Positions 44,326 through 56,045 of a stretch of DNA of 64,000 nucleotides are shown in pieces (within the stretch, counting starts at the first letter, position 1; every line of letters starts with the position of its first letter). Below the pieces are notes generated by a model that had not been told where the DNA came from, made no database searches, and worked only from the letters and a program-made list of their open reading frames with translations. This stretch comes from Anthostomella pinea (Eukaryota; Ascomycota; Sordariomycetes; Xylariales; Xylariaceae): NCBI GenBank assembly GCA_963556695.1, contig CAUWAG010000018.1:5332001-5396000 (forward strand), in the 5' to 3' direction. The position numbers and the translations under genes were made by a program.

Positions 44326-45095
44326 GGTTGTGTGGAGGTGCAGGCTATCGTTCGTGGTGACATTCTCGTGCGGCGCTGGCTGTTGGATAACCGCGTCGTA
44401 ATCGATCGCAGATGTTGGAAGCTCATATTAGGAGTCGCGTGTCCATGATAACCTGGCGTCTGGGCGATTAGGAGGAAGACGAGTGAGCGGGCGATATTAG
44501 GTGCCTTTGGCGGTTCAGGGTGAGAAGGGCATCGAGGTTGATGATGGAATGGAGGGCAGCCGTAGACATTTGGAGATGAGGTAGGTACTGTAAAGTAGGT
44601 ATGTATCTGCAGGGGCCCATGCACCCTCGGGGATTATGTCACCAATCAGGGAGGATAGACAAGATAGACAACCACCTGCTGGGATGAAAGCTGGGGGCCC
44701 GGGGACGATGCGAGGATCCGCTCAGCCCGCTCTTCCCCATTCCATCCCTTCAATTATCAGATTTACCTGAATAGGTTCACCTTAAGCGCTGTTCAGGAGT
44801 GTGGAAATAATGCCTGGAATGCACTCCAGTAAGGCTACCTGCCTACCTAGCTAGACGTCCGTACTGTCAGTTGCGGCACTGTACTGTTCGTCTAATGCTT
44901 AGAACCTTGGAAACACATGACACGATGGGTCGAGGTAGGCATGTCATAACATGTGGTTGATGGCATCATGTTTGCATATTTCAGGTATCATCACAACTCG
45001 TACATCTTTTGCGCATCTCATTGAAACCAGTCAGGCCCATTCAGTGACTCGGCTTCTGTCCACAGGCAGAGACTGGAATAGAGCAACTGGTGCCC
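44326..45095. other. intergenic, 770 bp, DLT1 upstream region
   Basis: Spacer between DLT1 (start, -) and NDC1 (stop, -). It carries several tetranucleotide runs of the GTAGGTA/TACCTAC type (about 44581-44603 and 44835-44852). No gene supported. Confidence 0.45.
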
Positions 45096-47114
45096 CTAGC
45101 TCAACTGCTGCATTTCCGGTGCCCTCTCTACCGCGCTGCCCTTCTCCTCTGCCTTTGCGTCCTTCTTCTCTGCCTTTGCATCCTTCTTCTCTGCCGCCTC
45201 CTTGGCTAGCCTCATGTCCGCGCGGCTGAGTCTCAAGTCGCTGCTGTACGGCCCAAACGCCGTGATGAGCTCGCCCAGTCCGTCCTTCAACGCCGCCAAC
45301 AACTCTGACGCCTCGGGACACTCTCGTTCCTGCTCGAGATCTGTCCAATGGAAGGGGAAGTCATCTTGGAACTTCTCGAGCTTCTTGATGACTATCGTGA
45401 AAGTCCGTACGATAGCTGGCACGTCTCTCTGCACATTGCCGTACTTGTCCTCTGCCAGACTACAAACCGCCAGCTGGGACAACGCATACGCCGCATTCGC
45501 GTACATGCTGACATCCCCATACGGACTACCCAGCAAAGCCTTGGCAAAGCGGCGTCGGAAGCACTGCTGAAATACCGACCCGATGACAGGCATGCCTAGC
45601 ACACGATGCGATAGGGTCCCGAATAACGTATTGACGGCTTCAGGCCTCAGTGCCTCCTTTTGTTCCTTCGTCATCAGCTGGTCCGCCACCTTTGCTGCTC
45701 TCTTCCTTAATTCTTCTGCGGGCGTTTTCCCTGGTGACGTATACTTGCTGGCGGCGGGAGATTTTGGAGCACTTCCCGAAGCCCATACAACGGCATCTGT
45801 TGGTGGTTTGACCACACGTTCGCGCGGAGGAGGGGGTGCTGGAGCGGCTTGCGAGCCCGGTGCAGGGGCCGGCGGCTTGCCATAGTCGTCAATTCTCTGC
45901 TCAAGCGTCTTGATTGCGCTTTGACAGAGGACATAGAGTTGCGACCACATCGGCCCATCCTTGCGGTCAATGTCTTCGTACATAGCTTGCCTCCTAACAT
46001 CGAAATCCCTTGCGATGAGAGCCAGCTCCCACATGGCGAATGCCTACTTGGTTAGATATCGCATGTGGTCAAGGAACAACGCGCGCTTACAGATATACGG
46101 GGTTTCTTGCTCTTGAGGCCGTTGAGCAGGCTGCCATTGGGATCTTTGGAGTCCGACGTGAGGGGATGGTCGCTCTTCAAAGGCTCTTTCCCAAGCCTCA
46201 GTCTGAATGCCATGCCGCCAAAGTTCCATATGAAGCAGAGCAGGAAGCTTGCCCATATTGAACGTCCAAGCATCCAGAGACTCCACGGACCGACACTGGG
46301 AGGTATGTTCGTTCTCGGTAGGTTATATCGAAAGCGAAAGATCCATATCGCCCATGCCCAGGCAGAGCGTCTGAGGAAGTGATAGAGGACGACGTAGTTA
46401 ACCAAGCTTATGCCTACAGCGAGCATCCCAGATCGCATCAGAACTATCGGAAACCACTTCCCCAATACTGCCGCTGTCACATCTGACGGTATGGGCTCTG
46501 CTTGTCCTTCTCGTTTCGGCTTCACCGTGCCCAGGAGCATGCGATCTAGGTCCAGAGAGATATGCAAGATGCCCTGAACAGCGCCCACGAGTATAACATT
46601 TACTGTGAAAAAGAGAGCTTGCTCATTCAAGCGCATGCGGTCTCCGGTGAAGTGGGTGATCCAGCGAAGCTCGGCACCCTCTGGGCTTGACAGCAGGTAC
46701 GTCTGGCTGAACAGCCACGCGGAGAAGGCAAAGGTGAGAATCGTCTCTGTGGTAGAGAAAGGAAGGATGCTGCCGAGTATAGTTTCGAAGGGTGAGTTGG
46801 AAGTTCGGATGCCCACGTGGGAGTGGGCGATTCGCAGGATGACCACAGGCAGGACGGATACGAAGATGGCGAAGGCCCTCAGACCAGGAAGACCCAAAGG
46901 AATCCATGACCAGATGACTACAATACCGAATCAGCAAATGCCCCCTTGAAGCAAAAGGCCAAGACAAGGACATACAGGAGTCCCACGTAGACCAGGTGAG
47001 AGCCTCGAGGTAGGCAAGACAGAGCACGATGGCTGCGGTAAAGGCGAATCGTTTCTGTAGTTCAGGTTGCAGGAAGTCCTTGTATGGCGCCCGCCGCGCA
47101 AGTAAAGGAGGCAT
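45096..47114 (-). CDS. ndc1: Nucleoporin NDC1 (pore membrane protein)
   Basis: Three exons (47114-46976, 46917-46091, 46043-45096) join in frame to 637 residues. The start encodes MPPLLARRAPYKDFLQPELQKR. About six transmembrane helices occupy residues 25-280 (e.g. FAFTAAIVLCLAYLEALTW, AFAIFVSVLPVVILR, ALFFTVNVILVGAVQGIL, IWASFLLCFIWNFGGMAF). The soluble C-terminal half has the family signature GMPVIGSVFQQCFRRRFAKALLGSPYGD (written across the SVFQQ.F.RR motif). NDC1 anchors the nuclear pore complex in the pore membrane and, in yeast, also the spindle pole body. Introns are 58 and 47 nt. The tail contains a duplicated EKKDAKA heptad coded by a 21-bp tandem repeat. Confidence 0.9.
45150..45196 (-). 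repeat. 21-bp tandem repeat in NDC1 C-terminus
   Basis: Two copies and a partial third of a 21-bp unit (EKKDAKA) at the 3' end of the NDC1 coding sequence; the unit is a multiple of three, so copy-number change would keep the frame. Confidence 0.85.
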
Positions 47115-47817
47115 CTTTGCAGCTCCAGGGGAAGGCGATCAGGTCAGCGCATCGTCGAGGGGGAATCGGCCGTTCGGTGGGTTTGTCGACGAGCATGCGC
47201 AGAAAGGGATTGGGTGCGTGAGCGGAGGAATGACAGCTTGGGCTGCGTTTCGATTGTTTCTCGTGGTTGCTGCGCGAGACACTCGCGGCCCGCTGAATGT
47301 AAATAAAAAAGTTGCAGCCCCAGACCAGCAACTGTTGAGGGCACATCCAGGTCCATGGATTGCATTAACGGGCGCCAGGTACCGCCCACGGGTATTGGAG
47401 GGAGAGCACTAGAGCCGCTAACACTGCAAGGCGTGTGCTGCAGTTCTGCAGTTCTGCAGGGGTGCTCCAGCTTGCACAGGCTCACAGGCTTTGAGCTTCA
47501 GCCTCAGCCCTGATGAAGCGAAGCTGTGAAGCGGTTGGAGAATGATTTGCATAATCGCCTAACTTATCCCACCGGATTGCATAACTCAGCTGTTGCCTGC
47601 ACGGCTCCCAAGTGTGGCGCAGTCAACGACGTAGCTAGGTTGCCTCGGGGTCCTGAACCGGTGCATCCCAGCATCGCCGGCGACCCACCCATCCATGTAC
47701 TTGTCACGTTGCTAGATGGTACTGGAGGACTTCTTCAACTTTCTGTGATATTACAAGTACCTCCCGCGTTCTCATTTATCGATACCACGCTCCCTTCCGT
47801 CTCCGGCCTTCACCACC
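47115..47817. promoter_or_regulatory. divergent promoter, NDC1 / Pep12-type syntaxin
   Basis: This 703-bp spacer separates divergent starts. It contains a short TTCTGCAG direct repeat at about 47443-47458 and the pyrimidine-rich leader directly before the syntaxin ATG (CTTCACCACC). No coding sequence. Confidence 0.45.
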
Positions 47818-48739
47818 ATGTCGTTCGATCAGTTATCCTCGTTGGAATCCGGCAGCGCAAGCGGTCGCCGCGGGAACAATGGCGCATTCTCCGACGACCC
47901 GGAATTCTCTCGTCTATCGCAGGGCTTGATGAACAAGCTGTTCCACCTGCAGGGCAACATCTCGAAGCTCAGGTCAGACATCAGCCTACTCGGGACCAAG
48001 CGAGACAATCCCCGATTGCGAGAGCGCGTTCATACCGTGCTCGAGGAGTCCACGGAGCAGTTCAAGGAGGTCGGCGAGGGAATCAAGAAGGTCCAGACCT
48101 GGGAAGACGTTACGGTCAGTGCGCCATGTGCCCTTCTCCATATGGATCCTATTCAACCCTTTATCGATCGCCGCGCGAGCATAACTGACACCTTGTGCCA
48201 TACAGCCCACACAGAAGTATTCCCAACAGAAGCTGTCGCGCGAATTCAAGTCCGCCCTCAGCGAATTCCAGTACCTCCAACGTGAGGCCCTCGAGAAACA
48301 ACGGGCGTCCGTCACCGCTGCCAGAGCAGCGCTCGACCCCAACTCGCCCGGCGAAGTAGGCGCAAGCGGGTATGAGGGCGAACAGTTGCAGCTGCAACTG
48401 CAAGAACAGGAACAAATCCATCTGGCCCCCCAGGACGAGGTAGATTTCCAAGACGCACTGATCACGGAACGCGAGGAAGAAATCCGCCAGATCGAGGAGG
48501 GCGTCGGCGATCTAAACGTGCTCTTCCAGCAAGTGGCACAGATTGTCAACGAGCAAGGCGAGACCCTCCAGACTATTGAGGACAATGCAGTCAACGTTCG
48601 CGAAGATACCAGGGGTGCCGACGTTGAGCTGAGGAGTGCGGCGCGGTATCAGAAGAACGCACGCAGCAAGGCCTGCTGTCTGTTACTGGTCTTGGCAGTC
48701 ATCATGACGATCGTTCTGTTGGCCGTGTTCTTGGGATGA
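47818..48739 (+). CDS. Endosomal/vacuolar Qa-SNARE (Pep12-type syntaxin)
   Basis: Two exons, 47818-48114 and 48206-48739, give 276 residues. The N-terminal Habc-like domain runs from about residue 30 (EFSRLSQGLMNKLFHLQGNI...). After a Gln-rich linker (QLQLQLQEQEQ) comes the SNARE helix, LITEREEEIRQIEEGVGDLN, with the zero-layer glutamine in LFQQVAQIV, then a tail anchor of ~21 hydrophobic residues (CCLLLVLAVIMTIVLLAVFLG) ending the protein. The domain order and the RGADVELRSAARYQ.NAR segment point to Pep12/syntaxin 7. It should act in Golgi-to-endosome fusion. The donor is GTCAGT (48115), a rarer variant. Confidence 0.9.
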
Positions 48740-49185
48740 GTCGGTCTGTTGAGTGGGTAGAGTGTAAGAAGCGGCATCTTCCAGGCGTATGGCGTTTTCG
48801 GGGAGACATTCTCGGTCGTTTTGGTAGTTCAGCATACCGATCACGAATATTGACACTCATATCGTCCAGCTCTGAACGATATCACAAACGATATCACAAT
48901 TCAGCAAGCGGTGGTAGTCTATGTCACCTCGGCTTCTATCTTAAGATTCCTTTCGTGCGCTTCATGGAAATATGTGCAGGTTTTGCCCTCCAACTTGCCA
49001 GCTACGTTGGACATGCAGTATATGTGGAATGGGTATGTGCAAGTAGTAATACAAAATGTACATGAGCATTCTGAGCTCCGCCACGATCAGTATTCGTTTC
49101 CAACTTGCGTAGCTCCTAGTCTTCGCCTGCGAGTTGGTTTGCTTCCTAGGGATGAGACGACAGATTGAAAATTCCGTTGCCCGTG
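48740..49185. other. convergent 3' intergenic region
   Basis: This 446-bp spacer lies between the syntaxin stop (+) and the COX18 stop (-). It contains the partial direct repeat GAACGATATCACAAACGATATCACAA near 48876-48900, split into two CGATATCACAA units. No gene. Confidence 0.45.
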
Positions 49186-50400
49186 TTATCTTTCCACCTT
49201 GTCTCCCTTACCACTCAGAGCATCCTCCGGTCTTCGCTGCGGTCTGATGACAGGGAGCTCGGTGCCCGTACATCTGACCTGCAACACTGACGAGGCTGGC
49301 TTGAAATGTTTGAGTATTTTACCACTGATCCAGTTGGTGGCAGATGACGACAACCAATACAGGTGTACCGCAGCCGGAAGGTTGAGTGTGGCCGGTCCCA
49401 CCGCAATAGCCGCCACAAGAAGAACTCGATGAAAGAATGACCGTGTCTTCTCCCCGATGGCTAATTTGTCGTCATCTGTCAGTGCCGATGGCGCTGACTG
49501 GTCAGTTGTAGTCTTCGGACCGAAAAGCGCCCTAATCCCATCGCCAGATTTGGGAATGACATGCGCGACGAGGGTGATGGATAGCGCAAAGGGCAGTATA
49601 TGATAGGGATCCGCGATCGTCAAGTCAGGAAACCACAAACATCCCTCCACAGCCATGCTCGGTTCCGCAGCTTGAGTAAGTGTCTCTACCATACCAGAGG
49701 TAGCAGTCGAGTCGATACCCGGGATATCGGAGGCGGCACCACTTGTCGTTGTCGCCAAAGGGCCAGGAGCTCCGGCAGATTCTGCTGTGCCAGACCCCCC
49801 CGCGCCGGCATCTCGAGGCCCAGCTACCAAGGATGCCAGAAGGCCTCGTGGACCGCCGCATAAGCGTCTTACGGCATCGATGGCGGTGAGCCAGAAAGGG
49901 AGGCTGAGAAGACTGCCGTAGAGTTTCCACTCCTGCAGGCCTAGTTTCGCATACAGCCTCCTTATCACCTTCTCCTGGCGGGCTTTGACTTCTCGCAGTC
50001 TTTTGGTGGGGAAAATGCCTTCTCGTTGCACATCTCGCTGAATGCGTGCGTTACACGCTTGTATGATGACTGCATGTTTGCTTCGGCGTTGCAGTATATC
50101 ATGGGCGTAAATGGTACAAGGCAGGCGGAAGAAGACGCTGACGCCCACTGCGAATAGGGGGATGGTCAGGCACCATGGGGTGTTGGTGACGGCGTGGATG
50201 TTGAGTAGTATTTCCTGTGTGCCCTCGATGGCGGCGCTGATGGCAGGCTGTATGTGAAAGGACCTCTGCATACGCTGGCTTGTGCGTAGAGGAGACTGGA
50301 CTCGACTCGAGATACCAGGCTCAAGACGAGGACGACAGTGCCCGAGAGCGCCAATGAAACTCGTCGCCCGGAGGGAACGAAGACCATTGGAGGATGTCAT
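49186..50400 (-). CDS. cox18: Mitochondrial inner-membrane insertase COX18/OXA2
   Basis: A single exon from the ATG at 50400 encodes 404 residues. The N-terminus (TSSNGLRSLRATSFIGALGH) is basic and Ser-rich, as for mitochondrial import. The YidC/Oxa1/Alb3 fold is shown by IHAVTNTPWCLTIPLFAVGVSVFFRLPCTIYAHDILQRRSK, followed by a charged matrix helix (VQREGIFPTKRLREVKARQEKVIRRLY), GSLLSLPFWLTAIDAVRRLCG, LTIADPYHILPFALSITLVAH and the final segments ATLNLPAAVHLYWLSSSATNW. The short loop and the NTPWCL motif favour Cox18/Oxa2 over Oxa1. Cox18 exports the C-terminal domain of Cox2 during cytochrome oxidase assembly. Confidence 0.9.
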   Translation of the reverse strand: MTSSNGLRSLRATSFIGALGHCRPRLEPGISSRVQSPLRTSQRMQRSFHIQPAISAAIEGTQEILLNIHAVTNTPWCLTIPLFAVGVSVFFRLPCTIYAHDILQRRSKHAVIIQACNARIQRDVQREGIFPTKRLREVKARQEKVIRRLYAKLGLQEWKLYGSLLSLPFWLTAIDAVRRLCGGPRGLLASLVAGPRDAGAGGSGTAESAGAPGPLATTTSGAASDIPGIDSTATSGMVETLTQAAEPSMAVEGCLWFPDLTIADPYHILPFALSITLVAHVIPKSGDGIRALFGPKTTTDQSAPSALTDDDKLAIGEKTRSFFHRVLLVAAIAVGPATLNLPAAVHLYWLSSSATNWISGKILKHFKPASSVLQVRCTGTELPVIRPQRRPEDALSGKGDKVER

Positions 50401-51403
50401 GATGCACCGCACATAGATGTGTCTGCCTCATCTGATTGACATGGCTATCTCATATGCATATATATCGTAGCCGAAAGCGATGCCCTCGAGTGTAGGTAGG
50501 TAGCTGTTGGACGGCACATAAGTCAGTGGGATGTTACTTTTGAAAGTTGAGGCTGCATGTGGTCTGTGCCCCCTGTAGTACATGTAAGAGGTAAGGTACC
50601 AGTCAGTCACCGGGCCCTCAAAGGTCTCCGGCGCGCCTCGACTTCAAGAGGTATGCAAGACGTTATAATGAGCACTCTAAAATAAGCAGTCCTATTTGGA
50701 TCTCTCACACTCAATGCATACCCGGAGTGCTTGTTCCAAGCACGACCTTGGAAGACCTTAACCCCTAGGTATAGTTAGATACCTAACCTCATGGGAGGTT
50801 CAGTATATGTACCTTATGTACATCTGTATGGGGGTATACCTGAGATACATTGGAGAAACTAACATCTCGCAATGGCGTTATGAGGGGTTGCGGTCTGTCT
50901 TACACGCGTTGTCGTACCTTAGGTACCTAGAACATTGAAGCTTGAGTGGCGGGGTCGTCGGCAGATACGAGTGCCGAGGAAAGCCGATAAAAATTATGAA
51001 CCACCTGAACCTAAACCTTCCCGAGCGCATAAGATAGGTACCTACCTACCTTACCGGCGTCGTGTCTCCATCGCAGGTGAAATTGAAGCTTCCATACCTT
51101 AGTCGTCTGGTCTTGCTCTTCCACCCCACCGCCGCCCGCCCACCTTCAGCCTCCTGCTTCATCCGTGATTGACGAGTTGATGGGTGAGCTTGACTGGTTC
51201 TGGAACAGCATGACAAGGCCAGACTGATCCTTACCTTCTTTTCCTCTTTCCAGCGTGTGCAACTTCCCATCGGATCCCCAGAAGTTACCTTATCTATATA
51301 CAGAGCTGGACTACTCGTCCTATGCACCTCGACTTGCATGCCAGCTAGCGATATCCCCTCGAGCTGCTCAGCCCCGACGAGTGAGGCACCCTAGTCGTTC
51401 GGC
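50401..51403. promoter_or_regulatory. divergent promoter, COX18 / ALG11
   Basis: This 1.0-kb spacer separates divergent starts. It is unusually dense in GGTACC-type elements: CTAGGTAT near 50765, TATGTACCTTATGTACA at 50806-50822 (also found at 26811-26827), AGGTACCT at 50921-50928, TAGGTACCTA at 51035-51044 followed by CCTACCTTA. TATATATC near 50458 lies 60 bp upstream of the COX18 start. No coding sequence. Confidence 0.5.
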
Positions 51404-53173
51404 ATGGATTCCAAGGTCCTGGCCTTTACGGCCATTGCGATTGTCTGCACCCCATTCGCAGCCCTCCTATGCTGGAATTTCGCCCTGCCCACCCTGTTCC
51501 GAGTCTTCTCCCAGACTGTAGGCTCGTCTTCGGGCTGGTACCTGCGAAAGAAGACGGAAGGCCGCCGCGCCCTGATCGTCCGAGCGACTGAGGAGAGCGA
51601 GAGAACTTTCCGCAAGCAGAGATCCCCCAGAAACGACGGCAGCGATGATGACTGGGAGAACATAGACAGTTCCACGGCAGCAACCTCGAACAACGGTGAA
51701 AAAGGCGGGGAAGACTGGGACGGCATCGTTGGCTTCTTCCACCCTTTCTGCAATGCTGGAGGAGGTGGCGAACGAGTGCTGTGGGCTGCAGTGCGTGCCA
51801 CCCAGGAGAGATGGCCGAGAGCCAAGATCGTCGTCTACACTGGCGACCATGACGTCTCCAAGGACAAGTTGCTCTCTCGCGTCAAGGTTGACTCCCTGTG
51901 TCCTGCACTCTCACAGCAAGCCAAGATGAGACGGCTGACCATTCAGTAGAACACCTTCAGCATCGATATACACCCACCCACCATACATTTCCTCTACCTC
52001 TCGACCCGGCATTGGGTACTCGCGTCTACCTGGCCTCATATGACCCTGCTGGGGCAGTCTATGGGGTCCCTCATCATGGGCTGGGACGCCTTTTCTCTCT
52101 TGGTTCCGGACATCTTCGTCGATACTATGGGATACGCCTTTACGCTGGGTCTGAGCAAAATGCTCTTTCCCGACATGCCAACCGCCGCCTACGTGCACTA
52201 TCCCACAATTTCCACCGACATGCTCGAGTCGCTTGATCCGAATACTTCTGTCGGCGGTCAAGGTGTGAATGCTGGGAAAGGGGTTGGCGTCAAGGGAATT
52301 CTCAAGCAATACTACTGGAAGTTGTTTGCTGGCATCTATTCGTGGATGGGAGCTACCATCGACGTCGTCATGACCAATTCAACTTGGACACAAGCACACA
52401 TTCAGTCGCTGTGGGGTCCCCGCCGGCAGCGGAAGAGTAGAGATTTCCCCATTGCCGTTGTGTATCCGCCATGCGCTGTCAACGAAATCGAGCAGGCAGT
52501 CGAGTTGTCCCAGGAGAGCGAGAAGAGACGCGAGAAGTACATAGTGTACATCGCCCAATTCCGCCCCGAAAAGAACCACCAGCTTATTCTGCAATCGTTT
52601 GCTGAATTCGTCAACTCTGGCACCGATGCCGCAAACGGAGCCAAACTAGTCCTCCTTGGTAGTGTTAGGGACGACAACGACTCGAGGCGCGTATACAAGC
52701 TGCGTCTACTTGTCAACGAGCTTCACATCAAGGACCGGGTCATATTCCAACTCGATGCTCCGTGGTCCGAGATACTCGAGTATCTCAGAAAGGCCTACAT
52801 CGGGGTCAATGGCATGTGGAATGAACATTTCGGCATCGGCGTAGTTGAGTACCTGGCGGCCGGTTTGATCTCCGTCGTTCATGATAGTGGCGGTCCAAAG
52901 CTGGACATCGTCACTGAGGTTGACGGTCAACCTACAGGTATACTGCCCATGACTCTTCCCCTAAAGGTAATGTGACACTTTACTGACGTCTCTCCAGGCT
53001 TCCACGCCACCACTGAGGCCGAGTTTGCTGAGGGATACGAAAAGGCTCTTTCACTTCCCGATCCGTTGGCCGTCAGACTGAGGGCCCGCCAATCGTCCAA
53101 GCGGTTCTCGGAAGAGGAGTTCGCGAAGCGGTGGTTGGCCCAGTTGGAGAAGTTGGTAGCAATGAAGATGTGA
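51404..53173 (+). CDS. alg11: ALG11 alpha-1,2-mannosyltransferase
   Basis: Three exons, 51404-51886, 51950-52937 and 52998-53173, give 548 residues. The N-terminal hydrophobic segment ([24 protein letters not shown]) anchors it in the ER. It is followed by an extended charged loop, then [19 protein letters not shown], the glycine-rich GT-B motif of ALG11. After the first splice, [20 protein letters not shown] continues the family sequence. GGPKLDI and [15 protein letters not shown] carry the E-x7-E donor site of GT4 enzymes. ALG11 adds the fourth and fifth mannose to Man3GlcNAc2-PP-dolichol on the cytosolic ER face. Intron 1 has a weak GTTGAC donor and GTAG acceptor, chosen because they restore the family sequence. 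Confidence 0.93.
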
Positions 53174-53757
53174 AGGGTTGATTATATTGCACAGACTACC
53201 TAGACTACAACTCGATACCCCCTGGCCTGCGTGGTGGTGGATCTGAGTACACTTGGCTCTGCTTTGCGTTAGAAGAACGGCTAGATAATGTCCAGTAGAC
53301 GCGACAGAACACGACCACGACCTGGTGGTCTGATACCGATTGTGTATGACTCGGAAGGAATCTGTGCCGTGTGCTGGTGATGTGTCCGACGGTGTAGTTG
53401 CTGGCGTTGGGTTCTTATCGCGGTTTGCGCGTGTTATCTGCCCGTGGTGTCCTACTAGTAGAGGAAGCGGACTCAACATCCGAATAAGTCCGACTCGAGT
53501 CTGCCCAAGTCCCAAGGTTCTCTCTCGGATTACTAAAAAAGACCGCGAGTTCCTGTCATCAAGGTTCTTTTGGCTTCTCTTAAGGTTCACATATATCGCC
53601 AAGTGTCGGAAAAGTCTGTCTCATGTGCCGAACTCTTGACGGTCCTCCAGTGTTTCTGAGTAATTGGTTGTAGTAGCGCGACCTTTGCGCTGCGTCCCAT
53701 GCCGCAGGGGTAGACACGGTCACAACATAAGGTACCTTACGCACCGGAATTCACAAC
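53174..53757. promoter_or_regulatory. intergenic, GGT promoter with 12-bp palindrome
   Basis: This 584-bp spacer lies between two plus-strand genes. TAAGGTACCTTA, a perfect 12-bp palindrome, lies at 53728-53739, 18 bp before the inferred GGT start codon. No coding frame is supported. Confidence 0.5.
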
Positions 53758-56045
53758 ATGCCGAGAATGAGTAGGTGGCCGCGCTGGGACATCCTCGCAC
53801 TCCCACATTGCTTTGTCCTTGGAACTGAAGACTGAAGTGTATGTCCAGACAACTTCAGGCGCTTGCCACAGAGCCTTCTGGTGCTCCTTACGGCCGCCTC
53901 TTCCGCGCTGGCCGTGCCGTCTCCATGGCAACCAGTCGGGGAATCTGTGCTACAGACTGCGGCGCCTGGTAGTACAGGCGCCGTTGCTTCCGAAAGCAAG
54001 ATATGCAGCGAGGTCGGCATCAACCTCCTGGCTCGTGGTGTGAGTGATATCCTGGCAGTGAGAAGTCAGAGCAAGACTGACTCGCTTGACCCCAACCTGC
54101 AGGGTAACGCTGTCGATACTTTTGTCGGTACGCAGCTATGTGTCGGCGTCATCGGGATGCACCATTCAGGCCTGGGCGGCGGCGGCTTTAGTCTCGTTCG
54201 TGACAAGAACGGAAACTACACAGTCATTGACTACAGAGAATCGGCTCCGGCTGCGGCCTTTGAGGATATGTACAAAGGCAACGTCCGGGGCAGCATCGTC
54301 GGTGGCCTGGCCGCAGGCGTTCCGGGCGAGCTAGCCGGGTTGGAAAAGGCACACAAGGAGTTCGGCGTGCTGCCTTGGAAGGCTGTAGTCCGACCTGCCG
54401 CCTATGTAGCTCGAAATGGATTTCCTGTAAGCGAGGACTTGGTACGATACATGGCGTACGGTATTGCGTATGCCGGTTGGAACTTCTTGGTAGAGGACCC
54501 ATCGTGGGCTCTAGATTTTGCGCCTCATGGTGAGTTGGTCGCTGCTACAGCAAGTCGACCACCCAAGTCTTGTAACTAACATGGGATCAGGTTCGCTTTT
54601 GACGTTGGGAGAGACAATGTACAGGAAACGATATGCTGAGTAAGAGTGGGTTCGACAATGGGACGAGACTGCATACTGACATGGGATACAGAACGCTGGA
54701 AAAGGTTGCAGAGCATGGTGCTGATGTGTTCTATACTGGTGCTATGGGTTGGTCATTCCCAATCCTTCAACTACCTACCTCGAATACCCTCCCCTTGGTA
54801 GACGAGATAAGACGTCCATCTTAGAAGCCTAGTCTCCTTTTCCCTTCACTGGCTGACCGCTTCATTTGAGCAGCTGATGCAACGATCGACTATCTCCAGA
54901 AATACAACGGCACGATGACACTCGATGACCTGTCCAACTATCAAGCCATCATCCGTCAACCCGTCAACATCACATATCACGGTTTCAACCTCTACTCCTC
55001 TGGTGCACCTAGCAGCGGTGCCGTCTGCCTTTCCACGCTGAAAACCATGGAAGGCTATGACGCCTCAGATACGGCTGATGTAAACCTAACTCTGCATCGA
55101 TTCGACGAGGCGATGCGCTTCGCATACGGTGCCCACCAAGCGCTGGGAGATCCAGATTTCCTGTCTGATGTCGACAAGCTCGAGTACAAGATGTTAGACG
55201 CTTCGGAGGCTGCTTCCATCCGGCAGCGGATCCTCGACAACTCGACGCAGCCTGTCAAGAACTATGACCCGGACGAGATCTACACGTCCGAAAGCCACGG
55301 GACGTCACACATTGTGACGGCGGATGCGTCCGGTATGGCCGTGTCTAGCACGACGACGGTGAATCTGCTATTTGGCAACCTTCTCATGGTGCCTGAGACG
55401 GGCGTTATCCTTAACAACGAGATGAATGACTTTTCTATACCTGGAGTTACCAATCAGTAGGTGATTTCAGAAGGCAACCAGGTCCCCTTTAGGTCACGTC
55501 CTGGGAGCGAATTTCCTATTTGGGCCTGTCTGATGAGCTCTTTGCCGATGAGGGATGCGTCTGGGCTCCTTATTTATCGCGAAATTGCTTACAGAGAGTT
55601 ATTACTGACTCTCGATTGATTTAGATTCGGGTACGCGCCAAGTGAGGCCAACTTTATACGACCTAACAAGCGGCCGCTGTCTTCCATCACTCCTGTCATT
55701 ATCGAGCACTCAAACGGCACACTACTCGCCACTGTGGGCGCGGCGGGAGGATCGCGAATTATAAGCTCGACCACCCAGGTGACGTGGCATGTGCTGGGAC
55801 GTGCCATGACGATGAGAGATGCGATCAAGGAACCCAGATTCCACGACCAGTTGATGCCAAATGAGGTCGTGTTTGAGTATTCCTTTGAAAACAGCACGGT
55901 TGCGAGTATGGCCGAAAAGGGACACAACGTCACCTGGGTCCGCGAGGGTATCAGTGCTGTGCAAGGCATCAAACTCGCCGGGGATGGTATCTTCGAGTCT
56001 GTTGGCGAGACTAGACAGAAGAACAGTGGTGGGCTGAGCATCTAA
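53758..56045 (+). CDS. Gamma-glutamyltranspeptidase (secreted/vacuolar)
   Basis: Seven exons are inferred: 53758-53774, 53859-54039, 54103-54529, 54591-54639, 54692-54747, 54874-55456 and 55625-56045, giving 577 residues. A 17-nt first exon and weak GTGGCC donor are needed to supply an ATG and signal peptide (MPRMSRRLPQSLLVLL...), so the 5' end is the least certain. Known GGT blocks are clear: SEVGINLLARGGNAVD, HHSGLGGGGFSLV, DYRESAPAA, GVPGELAGLE, SSGAPSSGAV, and the autoprocessing threonine in SHGTSHIVTADASG with STTTVN after it. GAAGGSRI forms the C-terminal glycine loop. The enzyme splits glutathione and transfers gamma-glutamyl groups. The second intron (54040-54102) is 63 nt with no in-frame stop. 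Confidence 0.88.
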
